NCBI GenBank assembly: GCA_934233745.1
Contig: CAKQGN010000002.1
Coordinates: 152,165 to 216,164 of the forward strand
Direction of reading: 5' to 3'
Origin: an uncultured Clostridia bacterium
Lineage (GTDB): Bacteria > Bacillota > Clostridia > Christensenellales > CAG-917
Length of the DNA: 64,000 bases
In this document: positions 34,579-43,303 of the stretch, in pieces
How positions within the stretch are numbered: position 1 is the first letter of the stretch
How the letters are laid out: each line of letters opens with the position of its first letter
Made by a program: the position numbers and the translations under genes
Notes under the pieces: model-generated
The model's input: only the letters and a program-made list of their open reading frames with translations
The model's database searches: none
What the model was told of the DNA's origin: nothing

Positions 34579-35679
34579 ATGCAAGACATCAAGGAATCGA
34601 GAAACATCATCAACGAAGTGGACGAGCAGATGGCACGTCTTTTTGAAAAACGCATGCTTGCATGCGAGCAAATCGCTCTTTACAAAAAGGAGAACGGATT
34701 GAGCGTGCGTGATACGGAAAGGGAAGAGCAGGTTGTTGCAAACAATGCAAAACTTATCCGAAATCCTGCGCTCGTGCCGTACTACAAAGACTTTATCCGC
34801 TCCGCAATGGACGTGTCTTGCCGCTATCAGGCGTCGCTTATGCGCAGTATGAGAGTTGCGTATTGCGGAATCGAAGGCGCATTTGCGCATATTGCCGCAA
34901 AAAAGATGTATCCCGACGCGGAATACGTTGCGTTTTCAAACTTTCAGGACGCATACGAGGCAACGACAAAAGGAGATTGCGATTGCTCTGTGCTTCCGCT
35001 TGAAAACAGCTATGCCGGCGAAGTGGGCGAGGTTATGGATTTGATATTTTCAGGCGACCTTCACGTAAACCAGGTGATTGACGTTGCCATCGCTCACAAT
35101 CTCATCGCAAAAGACGGTGCGCAAATCGAAGATATAAAAACCGTCGTAAGTCATCCGCAAGCCCTTGCGCAATGCGAAGAATATATAAAAAAGTACGGAT
35201 TTGAAACGAGAGCGTATTCAAACACGGCACTTGCGGCAAAATATGTTGCCGAATCGCAGGACACATCCGTCGCCGCGCTTGCATCGGATGAAACCGCAAG
35301 GATTTTCAACCTTTCCGTTTTGGACGCGCACGTCAACGACAATCCCAACAACACCACTCGTTTTGCGGCGTTTTCGAGAGCGGAGAACGTGCCCGTGTCC
35401 GTAGGCAAGAGAGAGGATGAAAACTTCATTTTGGCATTTACCGTTCAAAACGAATCGGGTGCGCTTGCAAGCGCGCTCAACATCATAGGCGCACACAATT
35501 TCAATATGCGCACGCTCCGCTCGCGTCCCATGAAAGACCTTCAATGGAATTACTATTTCTACATCGAGGCGGAGGGCAACGTCCGCACGGAAAACGGAAA
35601 GGATATGTTGCAGGAACTGTCCGCGCTTTGCGCAAAACTCAAACTGGTCGGAAGTTATTTTGCCGACAACGTGAGGTGA
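34579..35679 (+). CDS. pheA: Bifunctional chorismate mutase / prephenate dehydratase
   Basis: It converts chorismate to prephenate and then to phenylpyruvate for Phe synthesis. The start is the ATG at 34579 behind AGAGGTAG. The 366-residue product has an AroQ-type chorismate mutase at 1-90 (SRNIINEVDEQMARLFEKRM). The prephenate dehydratase domain is at about 93-270 (GIEGAFAHIAA, LPLENSYAGEV, NPNNTTRFAAF). An ACT domain follows at about 283-366 (NESGALASALNIIGAHNFNM), expected to give feedback inhibition by Phe. It is the first structural gene after the attenuator. Confidence 0.95.
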   Translation: MQDIKESRNIINEVDEQMARLFEKRMLACEQIALYKKENGLSVRDTEREEQVVANNAKLIRNPALVPYYKDFIRSAMDVSCRYQASLMRSMRVAYCGIEGAFAHIAAKKMYPDAEYVAFSNFQDAYEATTKGDCDCSVLPLENSYAGEVGEVMDLIFSGDLHVNQVIDVAIAHNLIAKDGAQIEDIKTVVSHPQALAQCEEYIKKYGFETRAYSNTALAAKYVAESQDTSVAALASDETARIFNLSVLDAHVNDNPNNTTRFAAFSRAENVPVSVGKREDENFILAFTVQNESGALASALNIIGAHNFNMRTLRSRPMKDLQWNYYFYIEAEGNVRTENGKDMLQELSALCAKLKLVGSYFADNVR

Positions 35680-35681
35680 GT

Positions 35682-36686
35682 ATGATTCTTAAATCCGACA
35701 CAAACGGACAGCACCATGACATTGTTGTCGAAAGAGGTGTGTTGCAAAACATCGGAGATTTGCTCGACCTGAATAGGAACGTGCTTCTTCTCACCGACGA
35801 CGGAGTGCCTGCACGGTATGCCGATACCGTGTCAAAAGCGTGCAAGAATTGTGTTACGGTGCGCATAAAACAAGGCGAGGCAAGCAAAAATTTCGACAAT
35901 TTCAAACACATTTTGAGCGTCATGCTTCAAAACGGGTTCACACGCAAGGATTGCGTCGTGGCACTCGGCGGCGGTGTTGTGGGAGATATTGCGGGGTTTG
36001 CGGCGTCCTGTTATATGAGAGGTGTGAATTTTTACAATATTCCCACCACGCTTCTAGCACAACTCGACTCGTCGATAGGCGGGAAAACCGCAATCGATTT
36101 TGACGGGGTGAAGAACGTCATAGGAAGTTTCTATCAACCGTCCAAAGTGGTTATCGACCTCGATACGCTCAAAACGCTTGACGAAAGACAACTGCACGCA
36201 GGACTTGCGGAAGGAATAAAAATGGCATTGACTTCAAACAAAAGATTGTTTGAAATCATTGAGGAAAGCGAGGATTTGCAAGTCGATTTGCAACTTATAG
36301 TGCAGAGTGCGCTCATCGTAAAACGCGACATTACCGAGAAAGATCCCAAAGAGCAAGGGCTGCGCAAGGTGCTGAATTTCGGACACACGATAGGACACGC
36401 GGTAGAGAGCGCGCAGGGCGGAAAACTTCTGCACGGCGAGTGTGTGGGCATAGGTATGCTGCCGATGTGTTCTCAAAAAGTGCGACAAAGACTTGAAAAA
36501 GTGCTTGAAAAGTACAACCTTCCCACAAGCGCAAATTGCGACAAGGAAGAACTTTTGAAGTTTATGCTTCACGATAAAAAATCCGAGGGAGACAAGATTT
36601 GCGCGGTTATCGTCGACGCTCCGGGAGCATGGAGATTTGAAGAAATGACGGCGCAAGAAATTCTTGACAGAGGGTACAATTTATGA
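35682..36686 (+). CDS. aroB: 3-dehydroquinate synthase
   Basis: AroB cyclises DAHP to 3-dehydroquinate using NAD+ and a divalent metal. The ATG at 35682 lies two bases after the pheA stop behind GAGGTGA. The 334-residue product shows the NAD loop region VALGGGVVGDIAGFAAS near 85, IPTTLLAQLDSSIGGKTAI near 118, the metal-binding HAGLAEGIKM near 170, and LNFGHTIGHAVE near 235. The length is slightly short but typical of Firmicutes. The stop overlaps aroC as ATGA. Confidence 0.96.
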   Translation: MILKSDTNGQHHDIVVERGVLQNIGDLLDLNRNVLLLTDDGVPARYADTVSKACKNCVTVRIKQGEASKNFDNFKHILSVMLQNGFTRKDCVVALGGGVVGDIAGFAASCYMRGVNFYNIPTTLLAQLDSSIGGKTAIDFDGVKNVIGSFYQPSKVVIDLDTLKTLDERQLHAGLAEGIKMALTSNKRLFEIIEESEDLQVDLQLIVQSALIVKRDITEKDPKEQGLRKVLNFGHTIGHAVESAQGGKLLHGECVGIGMLPMCSQKVRQRLEKVLEKYNLPTSANCDKEELLKFMLHDKKSEGDKICAVIVDAPGAWRFEEMTAQEILDRGYNL

Positions 36687-37780
36687 AAAACACATACGGA
36701 CAAAGCGTATCTTTAACGGTGTTCGGCGAGAGTCACGGCGCAGGAGTCGGCGTTGTGCTTGACGGGCTTTGCGCGGGGCTTGACGTAAACGACGAGAGTA
36801 TAAAAACAGCTCTTGCATTGCGTGCGCCTTCTATGTCAACGGACACGGCAAGGCATGAAAGAGACGCATACCAAATTTTATCGGGCGTGTTCAACGGCAA
36901 GACAACGGGCAGTCCGTTGTGTTTGTTCGTTCCAAACGAAAACACGGACAGCAAGGCGTATGAATACGGAGTGGCGCGCCCATCGCACGCCGACTACACG
37001 GCATTTTGCAAGTATGGCGGCTTTGAAGATTACAGAGGGGGCGGACACTTTTCGGGACGAGTCACGGCTGGTATTGTCGCTGTCGGAGCAATTTTGAAAG
37101 ACGCGCTCAAAAGACTTGGCGTGACAATCGGCACGCATATCCTTGAATGTGCGAATGTGCGCGATAACGAGTTTAACGATATTAAAAACGAGGTTTTAAC
37201 TCTCGATTGCGTCAAATTCCCCGTATTAAACGAAGAAAAAGGAAAGCAAATGATTGCGAAAATCGAGGATGCGAAAGCAAATCTCGACAGCGTGGGAGGA
37301 ATCACGCAAACGGCGATTGTAGGAATTCCGTCGGGAGTGGGCGAGCCGATGTTTGACAGCGTTGAGGGAATGCTCTCTCATGCGATGTTTGCAATCGGAG
37401 GCGTCAAGGGCATAGAGTTCGGCAAAGGGTTTGAGATGAGCGGAATGCTCGGTTCTGAAGCGAACGACGCTTTTGCAATAAAGTACGGAAAGATTGTCAC
37501 CTCAACCAACAATAACGGCGGAATAAACGGGGGAATAACCAACGGCATGCCCGTTGTTTTCAATCTTGCAATCAAACCGACGCCTTCCATTGCGAAGAAA
37601 CAAAGCACGGTGGATTTCGAAAACGGAAAGGAAACGCAAATCGAAATTGTCGGCAGGCACGATCCCGCAATCGTAAGACGGATCTGCCCTGTAGTGAACA
37701 GCGTGAGCGCGCTCGTTGTGTGCGACCTTCTTGCGCAAAGATTCGGAACGGACGTTTTTAGGAAGGGTATAAACGGATGA
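36683..37780 (+). CDS. aroC: Chorismate synthase
   Basis: AroC eliminates phosphate from EPSP to make chorismate, with reduced FMN. The 365-residue product starts MKNTYGQSVSLTVFGESHGAGVG, with the family's first signature GESHG. DYRGGGHFSGRVTAGIVAVGAI follows near 115, and the C-terminal signature region NNNGGINGGITNGMPVVF near 272. Start and stop overlap both neighbours by four bases, so the whole block is translationally coupled. Confidence 0.97.
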   Translation: MKNTYGQSVSLTVFGESHGAGVGVVLDGLCAGLDVNDESIKTALALRAPSMSTDTARHERDAYQILSGVFNGKTTGSPLCLFVPNENTDSKAYEYGVARPSHADYTAFCKYGGFEDYRGGGHFSGRVTAGIVAVGAILKDALKRLGVTIGTHILECANVRDNEFNDIKNEVLTLDCVKFPVLNEEKGKQMIAKIEDAKANLDSVGGITQTAIVGIPSGVGEPMFDSVEGMLSHAMFAIGGVKGIEFGKGFEMSGMLGSEANDAFAIKYGKIVTSTNNNGGINGGITNGMPVVFNLAIKPTPSIAKKQSTVDFENGKETQIEIVGRHDPAIVRRICPVVNSVSALVVCDLLAQRFGTDVFRKGING

Positions 37781-39021
37781 AATACGGACTTATCGGTGAA
37801 AAACTGGGGCACAGCTATTCGTGCGAAATTCACTCGCTCATTGCCGATTATGACTATGAGCTGAAACCTCTTGCAAAAGACGAAGTGGGCGAGTTTTTGA
37901 AACGCAAGAATTTTTGCGCTGTCAATGTCACAATACCGTACAAGGAAACCGTCATACCTTATCTCGATGTCATATCTGCCGAGGCAAAGGCGATAGGCGC
38001 AGTCAACACGATCGTAAACACAGACGGTAAACTGTTTGGATACAACACCGATTTTTACGGCATAAAGGCACTCATCGAAAAGGCAAACGCGGATGTTTGC
38101 GACAAACATGTGCTTATACTCGGCACGGGCGGCACCGCAAAAACCGCAACGGCTGTTATGAAAACGCTCGGCGCAAAGAGCATTGTCAAGGTGTCGCGCA
38201 CAAAGAAGGACGACGCAATCGACTATGACGAGGCAAAAGAAAAAACGGATACGCAAGTGATTTTCAACGCTACTCCCGCGGGGATGTTTCCAAACGACGA
38301 AGGAAAACCTGTCGATTTGAGCTGTTTCGACAATCTCGAAGGGGTGCTTGACGCAATATATCATCCGCTTCGCACAAACCTTGTTTTGCAGGCAAGAAAG
38401 AAAGGGTGCAAGGCAGAGGGCGGTTTGTATATGCTGGTTGCACAGGCGGTGTATGCGTCAAGACTGTTCCTTGCAAAAGACATCGACGAGGTTGACAAAA
38501 GGGAAATAGACGAGGTATACGAAAAGATTTTGGCGCAAAAACAAAACGTCGTGCTTGTAGGCATGCCGTCGTCGGGAAAATCCACGATAGGCAAACGCAT
38601 TGCCAAAAGGCTTGGCAGAGAATTTGCGGATACCGACGAAGAAATTGTCAAAAGAATAAATATGCCCATATCCGAATTTTTTGAAAAGCACACAGAGGCG
38701 GAATTCAGAAAAATCGAAAAAGAAGTCGTAAACGAAATCTCAAAGAGAAGCGCAATAGTCATTGCGACAGGCGGCGGCGTCGTACTTGACAGTGACAATG
38801 TAAATGCTCTCGGGCGCAACGGAAAAATCGTGTTTTTGGACAGAAATCCGAACAATCTCGTCGCAACGCCGTCAAGACCTCTTTCCGCAAACAGTCGGGA
38901 TTTGCAAAAGATGTATGAAAAACGTTATCCGATATACAAAGCTTGTGCCGATATGACGATAGACAACAATCAAACGCTCGATATCGCCGTCGACCGAATA
39001 GCAAAGGAGTTTGAAAAATGA
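37777..39021 (+). CDS. Shikimate dehydrogenase - shikimate kinase fusion
   Basis: The 414-residue protein joins two consecutive pathway steps. Residues 1 to about 245 are AroE: GEKLGHSYSCEIH, NVTIPYKE, GAVNTIV, GYNTDFYG, the NADP loop LGTGGTAKTA, and a final GGLYMLVAQA. Residues about 255-414 are AroK: P-loop VGMPSSGKST (from 260), FADTDEEI, FR..E, GGGVV, SRPL. Both active sites look intact, so it should reduce dehydroshikimate and phosphorylate shikimate. The usual lid arginine region reads ATPSRPLSANSRD. AroE-AroK fusions are uncommon outside this kind of lineage and eukaryotic AROM. Confidence 0.95.
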   Translation: MKYGLIGEKLGHSYSCEIHSLIADYDYELKPLAKDEVGEFLKRKNFCAVNVTIPYKETVIPYLDVISAEAKAIGAVNTIVNTDGKLFGYNTDFYGIKALIEKANADVCDKHVLILGTGGTAKTATAVMKTLGAKSIVKVSRTKKDDAIDYDEAKEKTDTQVIFNATPAGMFPNDEGKPVDLSCFDNLEGVLDAIYHPLRTNLVLQARKKGCKAEGGLYMLVAQAVYASRLFLAKDIDEVDKREIDEVYEKILAQKQNVVLVGMPSSGKSTIGKRIAKRLGREFADTDEEIVKRINMPISEFFEKHTEAEFRKIEKEVVNEISKRSAIVIATGGGVVLDSDNVNALGRNGKIVFLDRNPNNLVATPSRPLSANSRDLQKMYEKRYPIYKACADMTIDNNQTLDIAVDRIAKEFEK

Positions 39022-39467
39022 AAATACTCGTACTTAACGGCCCGAATATCAATATGCTCGGCATACGCGAGCCGCAAATTTACGGCAACCGCACATACAG
39101 TGACCTCGTGCGGATAATAAAAAATTACTGCGACGGAAAGGATATCACGGTTGAGTTTTTCCAGTCCAACCACGAGGGTGCGCTCATCGACAAAATTCAG
39201 GACGCTTACTTTTCAAAGACGGACGGCATTGTCATCAACCCCGCAGGCTATACGCACACAAGCGTTGCAATCGCAGATGCGTTGAAAGGCGTTGATATTC
39301 CGTTTGTGGAAGTGCATATCTCGAAAGTCGACGAAAGAGAGGATTTTCGCAAAGTGAGCTTTGTGAGAAATTATGCCATACAAACCATATCGGGCAAAGG
39401 TTTTGACGGATATATCGAAGCGGTAAAGACGCTTGAAAACTTGAAAAAACAAGAAAATCAAATATAA
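39018..39467 (+). CDS. aroQ: Type II 3-dehydroquinate dehydratase
   Basis: It dehydrates 3-dehydroquinate to 3-dehydroshikimate and normally forms dodecamers. The 149-residue product has LVLNGPNINMLGIREPQIYG at the start with the catalytic Tyr, then FFQSNHEGALID, NPAGYTHTSVAIADAL, and VEVHISK. It overlaps the fusion gene by four bases. A 24-base gap follows before aroA, the only gap of that size inside the block. Confidence 0.96.
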   Translation: MKILVLNGPNINMLGIREPQIYGNRTYSDLVRIIKNYCDGKDITVEFFQSNHEGALIDKIQDAYFSKTDGIVINPAGYTHTSVAIADALKGVDIPFVEVHISKVDEREDFRKVSFVRNYAIQTISGKGFDGYIEAVKTLENLKKQENQI

Positions 39468-39491
39468 AACCATTGTAAAAACATACAGAGT

Positions 39492-40766
39492 ATGAGAGTT
39501 AAAATCGAAAAATCCGAAGCGAACGGAATCGCAATCGCACCTCCGTCCAAAAGCATCGCGCACAGACTTTTGATTGCGTGCGCTTTGGCGAGCGGAAAAA
39601 GCGAAGTGGCGGGCATTTCCGACAGCGAAGATATGCTTGCGACATTGGATTGTATAAAAGCTCTCGGCGTAGAAGTCGCAAAGGACGGCGACGTTGTGCA
39701 TTTGAATCCGAACGCCGACAAACAAAAACCAAACCGCAAAATCGCCGACAAAGATTGCCAAAGCAACGCCGAAACAAACGATAAAAACAATCCGGAATGC
39801 AAGGCGGTGTTCGATTGCAGAGAAAGCGGAAGCACTCTCAGGTTTTTTATTCCCGTCGCAAGCGTATTTTTTGAAAAAAGCGAATTTGTCGGTTCAAAAA
39901 GATTGCTTGAAAGAGGTGTGGACGTTTATAAAAACGCACTCGGTGACAATGGCGTAAAAGTCGATTCCGACAGTGAAAAAATCATCGTGTCGTCAAGTCT
40001 GCGGGCAGGGGAGTACACTCTTGACGGAAACGTGAGCAGTCAGTATGTTTCGGGGCTTATGTTTGCACTGCCGCTGCTTGATGGCGACAGCAAAATAATT
40101 GTCCGTGAACCCGTGGAAAGCAGGGCATATATAGATATGACCATAGACGTTTTGAAAAAGGCAGGTGTTTATATTGCCGAAATCGAAAGAAACGTTTTTT
40201 ATATAAAAGGCGCACAACGATACCGAAGCGGAAAATATGCTGTCGAGGGCGACTGGTCAAACGGTGCGATGCTGCTTGCTTTTGACGAACTCGGCGGAAG
40301 AGTACAAGTTGTAGGACTTGACGAAAACAGTGTGCAGGGCGACAAGGTATGTCGGGATATTTTCAAAAAACTCGATGAAAAAAACGCCGTCGCAGACCTT
40401 TCAAATTGTCCCGATTTGGCCCCCGTCGCATTTGTCGCGGCAGCGGTGAAAAACGGCGCAACGTTTTTGGGAACGCGACGTTTGAAAATAAAAGAAAGCG
40501 ACAGAGCCGCCGCTATGGCGCAAGAGCTCAAAAAATTCGGAATCGAAGTCGATGTGCATGAAAACGATGTTGTTGTACACAAAAACGATATAAAAACCCC
40601 TCTTTGCGACATTTGGGGACACAATGACCATAGAATCGTTATGGCATGCAGCGTGCTTTTGAGTATGACGGGCGGATATATCGACGGCGCGGAAGCGGTG
40701 AAAAAGAGCTTCCCGAATTTTTTTGAAACGATAGGAAAACTCGGAGTGAAATATGAAATTGAATAA
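39492..40766 (+). CDS. aroA: EPSP synthase with a short hydrophilic insertion
   Basis: AroA transfers enolpyruvyl from PEP to shikimate-3-phosphate. The 424-residue product has IAPPSKSIAHRLLIA, DCRESGSTLRFF, SSQYVSGLM, EGDWSNGAM, KESDRAAAMAQELKKFG and HNDHRIVMAC. Between about residues 75 and 105 there is an Asn/Lys/Asp-rich insertion not usual in the family, located before the DCRESGSTLRF motif. It has no effect on visible active-site residues. It overlaps tyrA by 14 bases. Confidence 0.95.
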   Translation: MRVKIEKSEANGIAIAPPSKSIAHRLLIACALASGKSEVAGISDSEDMLATLDCIKALGVEVAKDGDVVHLNPNADKQKPNRKIADKDCQSNAETNDKNNPECKAVFDCRESGSTLRFFIPVASVFFEKSEFVGSKRLLERGVDVYKNALGDNGVKVDSDSEKIIVSSSLRAGEYTLDGNVSSQYVSGLMFALPLLDGDSKIIVREPVESRAYIDMTIDVLKKAGVYIAEIERNVFYIKGAQRYRSGKYAVEGDWSNGAMLLAFDELGGRVQVVGLDENSVQGDKVCRDIFKKLDEKNAVADLSNCPDLAPVAFVAAAVKNGATFLGTRRLKIKESDRAAAMAQELKKFGIEVDVHENDVVVHKNDIKTPLCDIWGHNDHRIVMACSVLLSMTGGYIDGAEAVKKSFPNFFETIGKLGVKYEIE

Positions 40767-41622
40767 GGGTACGAAAATCCTCATCGTAGGACTTGGACTT
40801 ATAGGCGGAAGCTATGCCGAGGCACTCTCTGAAAAAGGGTATAAAGTAGGTGCGATCGACCAAAGACAAGAGGCGATCGATTTTGCGCTTGCCAAAGGTT
40901 ATATAACAAGCGGGAGAGCGGACGTCGACAAAGAATATATCGGCAGATTCGACATAGTTGTTTTTGCGCTTTATCCGCATGTTTTTGTGGACTGGATTGA
41001 AAAAAACCAAAACCGGTTGAAGCACGGAGCGATTATTACCGACGTTACCGGTGTGAAGGGAAGTGTTGTATACAAGGTGCAAAACATGCTGCGCGGCGAT
41101 TTGGAGTTTATAAGCGCGCACCCTATGGCAGGCAGAGAGTGTTCGGGCGTCGAAAACGCAAAGGCAGAGATTTTCGAGGGGGCAAATTATATCGTTGTTC
41201 CCACCGAAAAAAACTCGCAGGAAGGGATTGACCTTTGCAAAGATTTGGGAAAAGAACTGGGGTTCAAACACATAAGCGAACTGTCCGTTAAACAGCACGA
41301 CGAGATGGTCGGATTTTTGTCGCACCTTACGCATTGCATTGCGGTGTCGCTGATGGTGTGCAAAGACAGCGGACATCTTGCGGACTATACCGGCGATTCC
41401 TTCCGCGACCTTACGCGTATCGCAAAAATAAACGACGAAATGTGGAGCGAGTTGTTCCTTGCCAACAAGGACGAACTCGTCGAGCAAATGAATCTTTTCG
41501 AGCAACATTTCGGCAAATTGAAACAATATATCCAAAACGATGACAGAGAAGGAATAAGAGAAATGATGCGCCTTTCGACAAAACGTCGTAAGGTTTTCGA
41601 TAAATGCAACGAGGAGAACTGA
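40753..41622 (+). CDS. tyrA: Prephenate dehydrogenase
   Basis: TyrA oxidatively decarboxylates prephenate to 4-hydroxyphenylpyruvate for Tyr synthesis. The 289-residue product has the NAD loop IVGLGLIGGSYA, ITDVTGVKGSV, SAHPMAGRECSGVENA, and the catalytic-region H in LSHLTHCIAVSL. There is no ACT domain, so feedback may rest on the attenuator and on PheA or AroF. A following aminotransferase for Phe/Tyr is not in this window. Confidence 0.95.
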   Translation: MKLNKGTKILIVGLGLIGGSYAEALSEKGYKVGAIDQRQEAIDFALAKGYITSGRADVDKEYIGRFDIVVFALYPHVFVDWIEKNQNRLKHGAIITDVTGVKGSVVYKVQNMLRGDLEFISAHPMAGRECSGVENAKAEIFEGANYIVVPTEKNSQEGIDLCKDLGKELGFKHISELSVKQHDEMVGFLSHLTHCIAVSLMVCKDSGHLADYTGDSFRDLTRIAKINDEMWSELFLANKDELVEQMNLFEQHFGKLKQYIQNDDREGIREMMRLSTKRRKVFDKCNEEN

Positions 41623-41623
41623 G

Positions 41624-42652
41624 ATGAATTTGGAATTCAAAAGAAAACTGCCGACACTGCAAGAGATAAAAGCAATGTATCCGATCGACGAGCAACTTGC
41701 CATACAAAAAAAGACAAGGGACGCTCAACTCAAAGACATATTCGAAGGCAAAGACAACAGACTTGTCTTGGTGATAGGACCGTGTTCGGCGGACAGAGAA
41801 GACGCGGTGCTGGACTATATTTCAAGACTTCGAGATGTGCAAGAGAAGGTGAAGGACAGGATTTTCATTGTGCCCCGTATATACACAAACAAACCTCGCA
41901 CGACGGGGGACGGTTACAAGGGTATGTTGCATCAGCCCGATCCGCATGCGGGCGAGAATATGCTCAAAGGGCTTATCGCAATCCGCAAATTGCACATAAA
42001 AGCACTGCGAGAAACCGGTTTTTCGTGCGCGGACGAGATGCTTTATCCCGAAAATCACTTTTATTTGTCGGATGTCCTTTGTTACGTTGCGGTGGGCGCA
42101 AGGTCGGTTGAAAATCAATTCCACCGCCTCACAGCAAGCGGTTTGGATATTCCCGTGGGTATGAAAAACCCGACAAGCGGCGATTTGTCCGTGATGATGA
42201 ACTCGATCCGAGCGGCACAACATCCGCATACGTTTGTGTATTCGGGCTGGGAAGTCAATTCAAAAGGAAATCCGCTCGCCCATGCGATTTTGAGAGGTTC
42301 TGTGGATAAAAACGGACAGACGATACCCAACTATCACTATGAGGACTTGCGCAGGCTTGCCGATTTGTATGCGCAAAGCAGTCTTGACAATCCTGCCGTT
42401 ATCGTGGATACAAACCACTCAAACTCCGCAAAAAGATTTTTCGAGCAACCTCGTATCGCAAAAGAAGTGTTGCACAGTATGCGCCAATCATCCGACATCG
42501 GTGCAATCGTCAAAGGCTTGATGATCGAGTCCTACATCGAAGAAGGCGCGCAATCTCCCGACGGCGGCGTGTACGGCAAATCCATTACCGATCCGTGCCT
42601 CGGCTGGCAAGATACCGAAAAACTGATTTTCGAGCTTGCGGAACAGGTGTAA
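41624..42652 (+). CDS. aroF: DAHP synthase, type I (AroFGH class)
   Basis: It condenses PEP and erythrose-4-P, the first step of the pathway, yet is the last gene of the operon. The 342-residue product has IGPCSADRED, PRIYTNKPRTTGDGYKG, ADEMLYPENHFY, GARSVENQFHR, GMKNPTSGD and VDTNHSNS, all of the AroFGH subfamily rather than the short AroA-beta class common in Bacillus. GAGGAGAACTGAG before the ATG lies in the tyrA end. The AroFGH class is usually feedback-controlled by an aromatic amino acid; which one is not readable. Confidence 0.96.
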   Translation: MNLEFKRKLPTLQEIKAMYPIDEQLAIQKKTRDAQLKDIFEGKDNRLVLVIGPCSADREDAVLDYISRLRDVQEKVKDRIFIVPRIYTNKPRTTGDGYKGMLHQPDPHAGENMLKGLIAIRKLHIKALRETGFSCADEMLYPENHFYLSDVLCYVAVGARSVENQFHRLTASGLDIPVGMKNPTSGDLSVMMNSIRAAQHPHTFVYSGWEVNSKGNPLAHAILRGSVDKNGQTIPNYHYEDLRRLADLYAQSSLDNPAVIVDTNHSNSAKRFFEQPRIAKEVLHSMRQSSDIGAIVKGLMIESYIEEGAQSPDGGVYGKSITDPCLGWQDTEKLIFELAEQV

Positions 42653-42692
42653 TATCGCATACAAAATAACAAGAAAAAGCAAAAGAATGAAG

Positions 42693-42728
42693 AAAACGCT
42701 CGCACAAAACAAAAGCCGAGCGTTTTTT
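42693..42728 (+). terminator. Terminator of the aro operon
   Basis: AAAACGCTCG and CGAGCGTTTT pair around a 14-base loop, and T residues continue to 42728. It lies 40 bases after the aroF stop. Confidence 0.9.
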
Positions 42729-42811
42729 GTCGAACGGGACAAACGATTGATTGCACTTGCAAACAAAACTAACAGTCGGTTGCGTAAAAAGCATTGCGCG
42801 CCGTATAAAAC

Positions 42812-42843
42812 AAATATCCCGAGCGACCACACTCGGGATATTT
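42812..42843. terminator. Perfect 12-base hairpin in the aroF-guaB gap
   Basis: AAATATCCCGAG (42812-42823) pairs perfectly with CTCGGGATATTT (42832-42843). There is no long T tract, so it could be a terminator, an RNA stabiliser or a protein-binding site. Confidence 0.5.
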
Positions 42844-42960
42844 GCTTTGTAAGAAGATATTTAAGGGAGAAAATCACAATGCTCTGAGCATTGACAATTT
42901 GTTTTGCGAGTTGTTTTGTGATTCCATTATTATCATATAAAATGCCATATGTCAACAAAA

Positions 42961-42982
42961 AATATGAAACAAATTTCATATT
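42961..42982. promoter_or_regulatory. Inverted repeat AATATGAAA-CAAA-TTTCATATT
   Basis: A perfect nine-base inverted repeat around four bases, in a gap without genes. The TGAAA-N4-TTTCA centre is like classical Rex sites, but it lies about 320 bases before guaB and no nearby promoter fits. The remainder of 42653-43206 has no supported gene. Confidence 0.35.
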
Positions 42983-43206
42983 AATGTTTTTTGATTGAGT
43001 TTGGCGCAAAACCGATTTTTCTGACTGTGCGTTATGGTCGGCATTTTAACTTCGAATAAGCATGAATTGTAGAAAATACCAATGATACGAAAAAAAGTTT
43101 TCCGAGGTTTTTGTGCTATTTTTGGGGAATGAGGAGGGAAACGGACAACGAGCCGATGAACAGCCAATAAGCTTTGTATTAAAAAGCGCAAATGTCGTTG
43201 ACTTTG

Positions 43207-43234
43207 TTGATTTGTTTGGTTTTTGTGATATAAT
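43207..43234 (+). promoter_or_regulatory. Promoter of guaB
   Basis: TTGATT at 43207-43212, 16 bases, TATAAT at 43229-43234 with TG one base before it (extended -10). The leader is about 63 bases, too short for a purine riboswitch plus expression platform. Confidence 0.75.
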
Positions 43235-43303
43235 GGTAAAAATTTTTATATTCCGAGCGCGCGCATGGGCAAAAGCGTGGCAGAGGAGTGACACGGAGGT
43301 AGT

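Noticed and set aside
43265..43291. Eight-residue frame MGKSVAEE just before guaB
   Set aside because: There is no ribosome site and no amino acid bias that would suggest attenuation.
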